A DNA stretch of 13,415 bases, from positions 1 to 13,415 of the forward strand of contig JACQGW010000431.1 of assembly GCA_016199325.1 (NCBI GenBank), given 5' to 3'. The DNA is from Chloroflexota bacterium (lineage in GTDB: Bacteria > Chloroflexota > Dehalococcoidia > JACQGW01). The translations under genes and the position numbers were made by a program. A model generated the notes under the pieces. It searched no databases. It worked only from the letters and a program-made list of their open reading frames with translations, and had not been told where the DNA came from. The stretch's first letter is position 1; every line of letters starts with the position of its first letter. Positions 1 through 7,018 of this stretch are shown piece by piece.

Positions 1-1294
1 CGGCGAAGGCGAGCAGCGCCAGGCCGCCGACACCGAAGAGGGCGAAGTGCGGCTGACCGGCGGAGTCGACGATGGCGCCGAGCACGATCGGCGCGAGGAA
101 GGCGCCGATGAAGAACATCGCATTGGCCAGCCCCATCGCCGTGGCCTGAAACCGCCGCTCGACGAACTGCGCCGCGAGCGGGATGCCGTTCAGGCTGCCG
201 GCGACGGCGAGAGAGAAGAGCGGCATGAACGCGGCGAGCCCGAGCACCGGCAGGCCCGGCGCCAGGGCGACGAAGGCGGGCGGCGTGGCCGCCTGAATCA
301 GGGCACCGGCCAGAAAGACCCGGCGCCGGCCCAACCGGTCGCTGGCGAAGCCGGTCAGCGGATAGGCTGCCATTGCGACGATGGGGAGGAGGCTCACGAT
401 CGCCCCCGCCGCCGTGGCCGGATGGCCAAGCTCCAGGATCAAGTAGGTGGGCAACCAGGCGATCAGCCCGTGGTAGGAGCCGAAGTACAACCCGCTGGCA
501 ATACTGTACGGCCAGACGCGGCGGTTGCCCAGGACGGCGCGGAGCGCCGTTCCGATCGGCGTCACGGTCGATCGGGCCAGTGGCGGCGAGGCCGACGCAA
601 GGCCGACGTCCTCCGGACGATTGGCGCAGAAGAGCCCGTAGAGGACCAGCACGACCGGGAGTGTCAGCGCAGCCATGAGGTAGGCGGAGCGCCAGCCGAC
701 GGTTGCCGCCAGGTGGGGGACGAGCACGAGCGCCAGCATGGCGCCGAGCGACGAGCCGACGGAGACCAGGCCCATGACGGTCGACATCCGGTTCGGCGGG
801 AACCAGTTTGACAGCAGCCGCAGGCCCGGCACGTAGATCGCCGACGCGCCCAGACCGGTGAGCAGCCGGGCCGCCAGCCCTGTGAGGTAGCTCGGGGCAA
901 GAGGGGTCAGCGACGCGCCCGCGGCGAACGCGGCCAGCGACACCAGCACGACTCGGCGGGCACCAAAGCGGTCGGTCAGCAGGCCGACGGGGACCTGCAT
1001 CAGTCCGTAGGTCAGGGCAAACGCCGACAGCAGGCTCTGCGCCAGGCTGTAGCTCAGGCCGAGCTCGGAGCGCAGAGTCGGGATGAGCGTGGCGAAGAAG
1101 CTGGAGTGGAGCGAGATCTCGGTGACGCCGATGGCGCCCAGCGCGACGACGATCCAGCGGTATCGGAGATGGATGATCCCTGCCAGCCGACGACCCACCG
1201 GCAGCGACCGCAGGGACCGCCGAATCCGGGTGGGCAGGGCGGTGGCCGTGTCGTTCCTTTCGCCCGCCGGCACCGCCGGGCTTCCGGATTCCAC
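1..1294 (-). CDS. MFS transporter, C-terminus cut by window edge
   Basis: Translating the minus strand from about 1294 to base 1 gives an open frame of about 431 codons with no stop, so the C-terminus lies outside the window. It is a polytopic major facilitator superfamily protein. An Arg-rich N-terminus is followed by a first helix (RYRWIVVALGAIGVTEI) and by the MFS loop 2-3 motif GLLTDRFGARR. A second such motif, GFASDRLGRRR, follows in the second half. Helices such as MGLVSVGSSLGAMLALVLV and PLTGFASDRLG-flanking segments are clear. Substrate cannot be told. The start is uncertain: GTG at 1294 has AAGGCGG about 10 nt upstream, while GTG at 1198 starts nearer the first helix but has no ribosome site. 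It lies 52 bp behind the nuclease gene on the same strand, so co-transcription is likely. Confidence 0.85.
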   Translation of the reverse strand, partial: MESGSPAVPAGERNDTATALPTRIRRSLRSLPVGRRLAGIIHLRYRWIVVALGAIGVTEISLHSSFFATLIPTLRSELGLSYSLAQSLLSAFALTYGLMQVPVGLLTDRFGARRVVLVSLAAFAAGASLTPLAPSYLTGLAARLLTGLGASAIYVPGLRLLSNWFPPNRMSTVMGLVSVGSSLGAMLALVLVPHLAATVGWRSAYLMAALTLPVVLVLYGLFCANRPEDVGLASASPPLARSTVTPIGTALRAVLGNRRVWPYSIASGLYFGSYHGLIAWLPTYLILELGHPATAAGAIVSLLPIVAMAAYPLTGFASDRLGRRRVFLAGALIQAATPPAFVALAPGLPVLGLAAFMPLFSLAVAGSLNGIPLAAQFVERRFQATAMGLANAMFFIGAFLAPIVLGAIVDSAGQPHFALFGVGGLALLAFA

Positions 1295-1308
1295 TAATCG
1301 AACACCGC

Positions 1309-1327
1309 CTTGGCGTCTTGGCAGTTC
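1309..1327 (-). repeat. dispersed intergenic repeat, copy 1
   Basis: A 19-nt sequence fitting GAACYRCCARGRCGCCMRG, read on the minus strand in the gap between the nuclease and the MFS gene. Related copies are at 3972-3990 and 6525-6543. All three sit between coding regions. The function is unknown. Confidence 0.5.
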
Positions 1328-1346
1328 GGCCTCCCTCGGAGCAGCT

Positions 1347-2600
1347 CTACGCCTCGCGCTCCGCAGCCAGCCGCTGCGCGAACTCGACGAGCGTCTCGAC
1401 GGCATCCGGCGGCGTCCGCTTGGATTCCAGGTAGAGCCGCAGGGCATCGAGCGGCGTCAGCTCCTCGACCGGCCGGCCGGCCAGACGAGGTCGATGCTCG
1501 CGATCCACCTCGCGGGCGATGGCGGCGACGAAGGCGGCGTCCTTGAGCGCCCGGCGAACGTCGCCCTCCCGCAGCAGCGCCTCGCGCCGGGCCGAAAGCA
1601 CCACCTGGACGCGGACGACGGCGTCACGCAGCTCATCGGCGCGGCCTTCGACGGCCGCCAGGACGGCACTCGTCGGGTCGTCGGTGTCGGCGGCGACTCG
1701 GAGCGTAACGAAGCGGCGGGCATCGACCGGCTGGAACGTCCAGCGCGCCGCAAAGCGCTGGTCGGCGGTCGGCTCGGCCGCGGGCTCGAGGTCGACGACG
1801 ACGTAGCCCTTGGGCTCCTTCTCTTCCCCGAAGTCGATCCGCTGGAGACTGCCGGCGTACACGGTCGGGACGGCAGCCGGGATCGCCTGGTGGCGGTGGA
1901 TGTGGCCGAGCGCGACGTAGGCGAAGCGCGACCGGGCGAGGAGGCCCGGCGGTAGGATCAGGTCCTGGCCGAGCATGATGTTCCGCTCGCTGCCAAGCTC
2001 GGCGCCGAAGAGCGTGGCGTGGGCGGCCAGGATCGCCGGCAGGCTCGGGTCCAGCTCGTCGGTCATCCCGTCGACGACCTGCTCGATCTTGCCCAGGAGC
2101 GCCGCGTCGATCTCGGCCATCGTCCTGTTCTTGTACTCGTCGCGGGTCAGAAGCGTGCTTCGGAGGATCCAGGGAAGCGCGGCGACTTGAATCGGCCCCG
2201 AGCGCGTCTGGACGACGGTCACGCAGGGGCGAGCGCCGACCGCGACGTTCGGGACGTGGAGCGTCTGGAAGATGTCCAGGGTGCTGGCCCGCCCGGTAGC
2301 CTGCGGCAGGTCGTGGTTGCCGACGAGCAGGAAGACGGCAACGCCGGCCCGGCCGAGCCGGTCGATGCGGCGCGCGAGCTCGCGCTGAAGGGTCGGGTTC
2401 GGATCACGCGTCTTGTAGGCGTCGCCGCACAGCAGGAAGAGGTCGGCGCCGTCGCCGATGGCGCGGTCGACGACGGCGTCGAGCGTCGTCAGGAAGTCGA
2501 CGACGCGGGTCGGTAGCCCCGTGGCCGGGTCCAGCCTGCCGTAGTTCTCGATTCCCAGGTGAAGGTCGGCAGTATGGACGATCCTCACAGCCCGAGCCAT
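1347..2600 (-). CDS. sbcD: SbcD/Mre11-type DNA repair exonuclease subunit
   Basis: A calcineurin-like metallophosphoesterase of up to 417 aa, of the SbcD/Mre11 kind, which cuts DNA ends and hairpins using two Mn ions, normally together with the SMC-like ATPase SbcC. Metal-binding motifs are in order: ADLHLG (D12, H14), LCGD (D60), GNHD (N95, H96), AAHATLFG (H194) and GHIHRH (H233, H235). The usual GDLFD is GDAYKTRDP here. The C-terminal part (about 270-417) has the mixed cap/tail region ending in a leucine-rich helix. The ATG at 2600 overlaps the glyS end by 16 nt. A GTG at 2588, overlapping the glyS stop as GTGA and giving [12 protein letters not shown], is equally credible. No sbcC gene is in the window; the next gene is the transporter, so the partner must be elsewhere or absent. 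Confidence 0.88.
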   Translation of the reverse strand: MARAVRIVHTADLHLGIENYGRLDPATGLPTRVVDFLTTLDAVVDRAIGDGADLFLLCGDAYKTRDPNPTLQRELARRIDRLGRAGVAVFLLVGNHDLPQATGRASTLDIFQTLHVPNVAVGARPCVTVVQTRSGPIQVAALPWILRSTLLTRDEYKNRTMAEIDAALLGKIEQVVDGMTDELDPSLPAILAAHATLFGAELGSERNIMLGQDLILPPGLLARSRFAYVALGHIHRHQAIPAAVPTVYAGSLQRIDFGEEKEPKGYVVVDLEPAAEPTADQRFAARWTFQPVDARRFVTLRVAADTDDPTSAVLAAVEGRADELRDAVVRVQVVLSARREALLREGDVRRALKDAAFVAAIAREVDREHRPRLAGRPVEELTPLDALRLYLESKRTPPDAVETLVEFAQRLAAEREA

Positions 2601-3889
2601 TCCGCCAGGCGATGGCGCAGGTCGGCGATGGGCACACGCACCTGAGCCATGCTGTCCCGGTCCCGGATCGTCACGGCCCGATCGTCGAGGGAATCGAAGT
2701 CGACAGTGACGCAGAGCGGCGTGCCGATCTCGTCCTGGCGGCGGTAGCGGCGGCCGATGGACTGGCTATCGTCGTACTGGACCATCCAGTGGCGGCGGAG
2801 GGTCGTGTGAATCTCCCGGGACAGGTTGACGAGCAGCTCCTTGCGGGAGAGCGGCAGCACGGCCACCTTGACCGGCGCAATCGCCGGGTGCAGGCGCAGC
2901 ACCACGCGCGTTCCCTCCTTGTCCGGCTCCTCGTCGTAGGCGTCGATGAGGAACGCCAGCATCGCCCGGTCGACGCCGGCCGACGGCTCGATGACGTAGG
3001 GAAGGAAGCGCTGGCCGGACTCCTCGTCGAAGTAGGTCAGGTCCTTGCCGCTGTACTGGGCATGCTGGCGGAGGTCGAAGTCGGTCCGGTTGGCGATGCC
3101 CATGAGCTCGCCCCAGCCCATCGGGAAGCGGTACTCGACGTCGTAGGTGTCTTTGGCGTAGTGGGCCAGCTCGTCCGGCTCGTGGCGGCGCAGCCGCAGA
3201 TTCTCCTCGCGGATGCCGTAGCGCCGATACCAGGCCAGACAGTCGTTCACCCAGCGCTGATGCCAGTCCTCGTCGGTGCCCGGCTTGACGAAGAACTCGA
3301 TCTCCATCTGCTCGAACTCGCGCGTCCGAAAGATGAAGTTGCCGGGCGTGATCTCGTTGCGGAACGCCTTGCCGATCTGGGCGATGCCGAACGGCAGCTT
3401 CCGCCGGGTGGCCATCTGGACGTTGGTGAAGTTGACGAAGATGCCCTGGGCCGTTTCGGGTCGCAGGTAGACGACGGCCGCCGCCTCCTCGACCGGGCCC
3501 ATGAAGGTCTTGAACATCAGGTTGAACAGGCGCGGCTCGGTCAGGCCGCCCCCGCAGGCAGGGCACTTGTCGGCTACCTGGTCGCTGCGCCAGCGCTTGC
3601 GGCAGACCATGCACTCGGCCAGCGGGTCGACGAACGACTCGACGTGCCCCGAGGCGACCCAGGTCGTCGGATGCATCAGGATGGCGGCGTCGAGGCCAAC
3701 CATGTCGTCGCGCTCGTGGACCATCGCCCGCCACCAGGCGTCGCGCAGGTTTCGTTTCATCTCGACGCCGAGCGGCCCGTAGTCCCAGGTGCTGCCGAGG
3801 CCACCGTAAATCTCGCTGCTCTGAAACACGAAGCCTCGCCGCTTGCACAGCGAGACGATGGTTTCCATGTCGACGGGGGATCGTTCCAT
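2585..3889 (-). CDS. glyS: glycyl-tRNA synthetase, single-chain class II type
   Basis: Charges tRNA-Gly with glycine in the cytoplasm. The 434-aa product is the homodimeric (archaeal/eukaryal-like, also in many bacteria) form, not the alpha2beta2 form. Visible features are the N-terminal [14 protein letters not shown] block (28-41), a zinc knuckle CMVC...CPAC (C93, C96, C109, C112), RPETAQGIF (143-151), class II motif 2 around FRNEI...FRTREF (176-192) and motif 3 EPSAGVDR (301-308). An anticodon-binding domain of the HGTP type starts at about 335 ([10 protein letters not shown]). The frame stays open up to 4099, but the ATG at 3889 follows AGAAAGGAC by 3 nt and begins just before the conserved [13 protein letters not shown], so I take it as the start. 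A second ATG at 3868 is possible. The sbcD-like gene overlaps its 3' end. Confidence 0.95.
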   Translation of the reverse strand: MERSPVDMETIVSLCKRRGFVFQSSEIYGGLGSTWDYGPLGVEMKRNLRDAWWRAMVHERDDMVGLDAAILMHPTTWVASGHVESFVDPLAECMVCRKRWRSDQVADKCPACGGGLTEPRLFNLMFKTFMGPVEEAAAVVYLRPETAQGIFVNFTNVQMATRRKLPFGIAQIGKAFRNEITPGNFIFRTREFEQMEIEFFVKPGTDEDWHQRWVNDCLAWYRRYGIREENLRLRRHEPDELAHYAKDTYDVEYRFPMGWGELMGIANRTDFDLRQHAQYSGKDLTYFDEESGQRFLPYVIEPSAGVDRAMLAFLIDAYDEEPDKEGTRVVLRLHPAIAPVKVAVLPLSRKELLVNLSREIHTTLRRHWMVQYDDSQSIGRRYRRQDEIGTPLCVTVDFDSLDDRAVTIRDRDSMAQVRVPIADLRHRLAEWLGL

Positions 3890-4099
3890 GCTGTCCTTTC
3901 TGGTCGCCCGGCCGGCCAAGCGCACGGACGAAAAGACCTCACCCCCCGCTGGAGCGGTGCCGAGAGACAACGAACCACCAAGACGCCCAGATCGCCAAGA
4001 GTGACGGCGAGAAAGACGCCGTGAATGTCGGTTGGTCGTTTGGTAAATCCCTGCGCAAACCGCTCTACGGGATGTGAGGTCCTGATGCGCAACGTTCAC
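3890..4099 (-). other. long 5' leader of glyS
   Basis: About 200 nt separate the glyS promoter from its start codon, with no credible gene inside. The leader holds a dispersed repeat copy (3972-3990) and, on the minus strand, a GC-rich imperfect hairpin CACCGCT-cc-AGCGG...GTG at about 3938-3959, followed by AGGTCTTTT. This could be a weak attenuator. The fragment GGCACCGC recalls the T-box conserved sequence, but I see no other T-box elements. Confidence 0.35.
3972..3990 (+). repeat. dispersed intergenic repeat, copy 2
   Basis: Copy of GAACYRCCARGRCGCCMRG inside the glyS leader. It continues as a degenerate run with a roughly 10-nt period (CGCCAAGAG, GACGGCGAGAAAGACGCC) to about 4020. Confidence 0.5.
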
Positions 4100-4107
4100 T
4101 CAACGTT
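4091..4107. promoter_or_regulatory. paired AACGTT palindromes at glyS promoter
   Basis: Two AACGTT palindromes, at 4091-4096 and 4102-4107, are spaced 11 bp apart (one helical turn). They cover the -10 element and the predicted transcription start of the glyS promoter. They could be an operator, but there is no independent evidence. Confidence 0.25.
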
Positions 4108-4132
4108 ACCAGACCGAAAGCGGGAATGTCAA
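4103..4132 (-). promoter_or_regulatory. sigma70-like promoter of glyS
   Basis: On the minus strand, TTGACA (4132-4127) is followed after 18 bp by TAACGT (4108-4103). The -35 box is perfect and the -10 box is moderate. It points at glyS, with a start site near 4096, and is back-to-back with the cytochrome promoter about 70 bp away. Confidence 0.6.
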
Positions 4133-4198
4133 GGCGGTGCCCGCTCGCTTGACCCTGGCGGGACGTGCCGGTCCGGATTGCAGGATGCGGCCGGGGGC

Positions 4199-4227
4199 TT
4201 GACAAGACGCTCGCAGTCCAGGATAAT
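4199..4227 (+). promoter_or_regulatory. strong sigma70-like promoter of cytochrome gene
   Basis: TTGACA at 4199-4204, a 17-bp spacer, then GATAAT at 4222-4227. This is close to consensus at optimal spacing, 35 bp upstream of the cytochrome c start codon. Confidence 0.75.
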
Positions 4228-4262
4228 GCGCCCACCGTGGGAAGGGTTGGAGGAGGAAGGAC

Positions 4263-5000
4263 GTGTCTTGGGTCTCAAAGGGACAGTACTGGCGCCTGGT
4301 CCTCGCACTCGCCGCAGGGATGGTGCTGCTCCTGGTCACGCTCGGCATAGCCGTCGCCGACGCGGTCAAGGGGAAGGACCTCTACAGCGGGAAGTTCTGT
4401 GCGCGATGTCATGGGAACAACGGCGAAGGCGGCTACGGCCCGCCGCTCGCCGCGACGACGCTGAGCGCCGCCGACGTCGTCAAGCAAGTGCGCACGCCTC
4501 GCGCCAGGATGCCGAGCTTCTCGGACAAGCAGGTGACGGACGCCGAGCTGGGCGACATTCTCGACTTCGTCAAGACGCTCCCCCGGCCGGCGACGGCCGG
4601 CACCTATCAGTTCGCCGCCAGGGCCGGCGATCCTGCGGGTCAGGTTATCTTCATCGAGAAGGGCTGCGCTGCGTGCCACGGAATTCCGCCGAGCGTTGCC
4701 GGCACCAAGCTGGCGCCCGCAGAAGAGATCACGCAGGTGCGGACGCCGCGGAGCCGGATGGGCGCCTTCACCGCCGTCCAGATCAGCGACGCCGACGTCA
4801 CGACGGTGAACCGATGGCTGGCGAGTCTGCCCGCGCCGACGCCACGACCGACGGCGGTTGCGACGCCCCAGGCCGGCGCCCAACAGTTGCCGCGGACCGG
4901 CGAAGAGCCGGACAACACGTTGCCGATGCTGCTACTCGCCGGTTTCGCACTGCTCGCCGGCGGCCTCTTCCTCAGAACACTTCTCGCACGGCGAGGATAG
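4263..5000 (+). CDS. dihaem cytochrome c with LPXTG sorting signal
   Basis: An exported electron-transfer protein of 245 aa. GTG at 4263 follows a strong AGGAGG site (4251-4256). Residues 11-34 form a signal or anchor helix. Two class-I cytochrome c domains follow: CARCH (C46-H50) with candidate axial Met83 in VRTPRARMPSF, and CAACH (C135-H139) with Met166 in VRTPRSRMGAF. The repeated VRTPRxRM block indicates internal duplication. A Thr-Pro-rich linker (191-206) leads to LPRTGEE (209-215), a hydrophobic helix (about 219-238) and the tail RTLLARRG. This is the layout of a sortase substrate. Covalent attachment to the cell surface is inferred; failing that, the tail would be a membrane anchor. 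No sortase, oxidase or other redox gene is adjacent. It has its own promoter and probably forms a single-gene unit. Confidence 0.9.
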   Translation: MSWVSKGQYWRLVLALAAGMVLLLVTLGIAVADAVKGKDLYSGKFCARCHGNNGEGGYGPPLAATTLSAADVVKQVRTPRARMPSFSDKQVTDAELGDILDFVKTLPRPATAGTYQFAARAGDPAGQVIFIEKGCAACHGIPPSVAGTKLAPAEEITQVRTPRSRMGAFTAVQISDADVTTVNRWLASLPAPTPRPTAVATPQAGAQQLPRTGEEPDNTLPMLLLAGFALLAGGLFLRTLLARRG

Positions 5001-5021
5001 GTCTGAACCAGCGGTTGAGAG

Positions 5022-5045
5022 GGCCGACCAGGCGAGTAGTCGGCC
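5022..5045 (+). terminator. possible terminator hairpin after cytochrome gene
   Basis: GGCCGAC (5022-5028) and GTCGGCC (5039-5045) form a perfect 7-bp stem with a 10-nt loop, 22 nt after the cytochrome stop. There is no T-run directly after it (only GGTTTT at 5060-5065), so intrinsic termination is uncertain. Confidence 0.35.
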
Positions 5046-5065
5046 ACGCGTGACGTGAGGGTTTT

Positions 5066-5160
5066 CGCTCGCTCACGCTCGCGGCTCGGACCCACTATCC
5101 GAGCCGCGAGCGCAAGCGAGCGAACCTCGGGAACGTCCGAGCCGCGAGCGTGAGCGAGCG
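5066..5160. repeat. REP-like cluster of three GC-rich units
   Basis: The 26-bp segment at 5066-5091 has a perfect inverted copy at 5135-5160. A third, imperfect copy at about 5098-5123 has the same orientation as the last. The core alternates GCTCGCTCACGCTCGC and GCTCGG motifs. The flanks are partly shared too (GAGGTTCG-like on the outer side of units 1 and 2). This looks like a REP/BIME-type element between the cytochrome and aminotransferase genes and may fold into long stems. Confidence 0.75.
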
Positions 5161-5320
5161 GACCCAACACCAACGCTCGGATGATGCCTGACAGGTCACC
5201 AGGCTCCTCCGATCCGAGATCGGGTCATGCCACGGGTAGTCAGGATGCATCACTGGCATCGCGGTTCGGGACTCTCCGGATCCCGTCGGAACCCCACGAA
5301 GTCTCGCCTGGGAGTCGATC

Positions 5321-6505
5321 ATGGATGACGCCGAAAAACTGAAAGCGATCCGCGAGGCACTGCCGGCCGTTCAGAAGTACGCCTACTTAAACACGGGCAC
5401 CTACGGCCCGATGACCACCTACTGTGAAGCGGCGACGCGCGAGTGGTTTCGGGCCGAGCTGGAACAGGGCCGCATCACGCCGGACCGCTATCCCCTGGCC
5501 GGCCGCGTCAGGGAAGAGACCAGGGCGACGCTCGCCAGGCTCGTCAACGCCCGGCCCGAGAACATCGCCCTGACCCGCCACACGACCGAGGGCATGAACA
5601 TCGCCACCTTCGGCTACAACTGGTCGCCCGGCGACGAGATCGTGACGACGAACATCGAGCACGGCGGCGGGCTCCTGCCGGTCCGTCTGGCCGAGCGGCG
5701 ATACGGGATCGCCGTTCGGATCGCGGACGTCGGGCGGCACGGCGGCGATGCCGTCGCGGCGATTGCCGAGCAACTGACGCCGCAGACGCGGCTCGTCTCG
5801 ATCTCCCACGTCTCGTACTCGACCGGGGCATGCTTCGACGCCAGGGCCATCGTCGAGCTCTGCCACAACCGCGGCGTGCCGGTAGTCATCGACGGCGCGC
5901 AGACGGTCGGCGCAATCCCGGTCGACGTCGCCGACCTCGACGTGGACTACTACGCGTTCCCCGGACAGAAGTGGCTGATGGGGCCGTCGGGGACCGGGGG
6001 ATTCTACATTCGATCCGACCGACTGAGCGAAATCGACGTCTCCCTGGTTGGAACCGGCGCGGTTGCGTCGCACGAGGATCTCGACCACTACGTGCTCTGG
6101 CCGGATGCCCGGCGATTCGAAGGGGCGTCCACCTTCAACCTCGGGGCGCTCAGCGGTCTGACGGCTTCGGTCAAGTGGCTGCTGGACGGCGTCGGCCTGG
6201 AATGGGCAACCCGCCGGAGCCGCACGCTGACCCGGCGGGCGATGGCGGGGTTGAGCGGCCTGCCGGGCGTCGAGATCATCACGCCCGACGCCCACGCCAA
6301 CCTGATCTGCTTCCGGGTGGCCGGACTACGGCCGGCCGACGTCGTCAACCGCCTCTATCAGGACGGCGTGGTCATCCGGGGGGTGGCCGAAACGGCCTGC
6401 GCCCGCTTTGCCATCGGCTTCTACAACACCGAGTCCGAGGTCGACCGGGCCATCGAGCTGGTCGGCCAACTGGCCCGGACGGCGGCCGGGGTGGCAGGCG
6501 CCTAG
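5321..6505 (+). CDS. class V PLP-dependent aminotransferase-fold enzyme
   Basis: A 394-aa fold-type I PLP enzyme of the aminotransferase class V / isopenicillin N epimerase-like group. ATG at 5321 follows GGGAG by 7 nt. Seen in order: AYLNTGTYGP near the N-terminus, the cofactor-binding TRHTTEGMN, SHVSYSTG, and DGAQTVGAIPVDV with the PLP-ring Asp191. The Schiff-base Lys217 lies in PGQKWLMGPSGTGG, followed by EGASTFN. The C-terminal substrate-binding Arg segment is ACARFAIGFYNTESEVD. The only Cys near the C-terminus sits directly before that Arg, not on the loop where SufS-type cysteine desulfurases carry theirs. The enzyme is therefore more likely an aminotransferase, epimerase or C-S lyase. 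The substrate is unknown. No promoter is obvious upstream and it has no same-pathway neighbour. Confidence 0.88.
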   Translation: MDDAEKLKAIREALPAVQKYAYLNTGTYGPMTTYCEAATREWFRAELEQGRITPDRYPLAGRVREETRATLARLVNARPENIALTRHTTEGMNIATFGYNWSPGDEIVTTNIEHGGGLLPVRLAERRYGIAVRIADVGRHGGDAVAAIAEQLTPQTRLVSISHVSYSTGACFDARAIVELCHNRGVPVVIDGAQTVGAIPVDVADLDVDYYAFPGQKWLMGPSGTGGFYIRSDRLSEIDVSLVGTGAVASHEDLDHYVLWPDARRFEGASTFNLGALSGLTASVKWLLDGVGLEWATRRSRTLTRRAMAGLSGLPGVEIITPDAHANLICFRVAGLRPADVVNRLYQDGVVIRGVAETACARFAIGFYNTESEVDRAIELVGQLARTAAGVAGA

Positions 6506-6524
6506 CGCGGGTTCGAGGAGGAGT

Positions 6525-6543
6525 GAACCGCCAGGGCGCCAGG
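6525..6543 (+). repeat. dispersed intergenic repeat, copy 3
   Basis: Copy of GAACYRCCARGRCGCCMRG, followed by AATGTCAGG. It lies directly before the point where recognisable antitoxin coding sequence begins, so it may mark the junction that removed the antitoxin N-terminus. Confidence 0.5.
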
Positions 6544-6572
6544 AATGTCAGGGTTTCCGCCAGGAGCTCCCA

Positions 6573-6710
6573 GTGCTGTCATACCTGGCAGCCGGCATGA
6601 CCCCGCAGGAGATCCTGGCCGATTTCCCGTACGTGACCGCGGACGACATTCGTGCCTGCCTCAGCTATGCCGCTGAACGTGAGCGGCAAACCCTGATCAC
6701 TCACGGTTGA
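6573..6710 (+). pseudogene. DUF433 antitoxin, N-terminally truncated
   Basis: The frame reads VLSYLAAGMTPQEILADFPYVTADDIRACLSYAAERERQ (in pieces: VLSYLAAGMTPQEIL, then ADFPYVTADDIRACLSYAA). This is the C-terminal winged-helix part of the DUF433 family, which typically acts as antitoxin to a DUF5615 PIN-like toxin. Intact members are about 75-80 aa and begin with a segment ending in a GxPxIRGTRI-type motif; that part is missing and replaced by repeat-like DNA. A GTG at 6573 with AGGAG at 6562-6566 could still express a 45-aa stub. The stop overlaps the toxin start (TTGA), the usual coupled arrangement. Confidence 0.7.
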
Positions 6711-7018
6711 AGCTGCTCGTCGACCAGAACCTCTCACCACATCTGGTCCGTCGGCTGGCCGATCTGTTCCCTGGATCCAGCCACGTATCCCTGGTCGGCC
6801 TCGAGCGTGCGTCTGACCCTGTTCTGAGGCCAACGGGGCATCCCGTTCGCCGCGCCCGGCATAGCACACCCCCGAGCCACCAGCCGGTGACGGCCCCGGC
6901 GACGTTCGCAAGGCATGTTTATTGCGTAGGCAGACGACCTGGAGAGGGCGCCAAACGCCCACTGAGGTCAATCCCATGCTTGCGCACCTGCACGATCCAC
7001 GCCTGCGGCTCCTGCTGA
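6707..7018 (+). pseudogene. DUF5615 PIN-like toxin, C-terminally broken
   Basis: The TTG start at 6707 overlaps the antitoxin stop. The first ~38 residues (LLVDQNLSPHLVRRLADLFP, then VGLERASD) match the start of DUF5615 toxins (Mut7-C/PIN-like putative RNases), including the early acidic residue in VDQNLS. After about 6826 the similarity ends. The expected second acidic motif (normally in a TKDxDF-type segment) is absent, and the frame continues as Arg/Pro-rich sequence into the start of the next gene. I read this as a non-functional remnant. Confidence 0.65.

Noticed and set aside
47..811. Plus-strand ORF at the window start
   Set aside because: Its Arg/Gly/Asp/Glu-rich translation is typical of a shadow. 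The minus strand reads as a continuous MFS transporter.
2612..4024. Plus-strand ORF of 470 codons over glyS
   Set aside because: A shadow frame; the opposite strand encodes all motifs of glycyl-tRNA synthetase.
3890..4099. T-box riboswitch in the glyS leader
   Set aside because: Only a GGCACCGC fragment resembles the T-box. I see no stem I motifs, specifier loop or convincing antiterminator/terminator pair. An Rfam covariance search would decide.
5321..6505. Cysteine desulfurase (SufS/NifS)
   Set aside because: The PLP fold fits, but there is no Cys at the usual catalytic loop position; the C-terminal Cys is next to the substrate-binding Arg. No Fe-S assembly genes are nearby.
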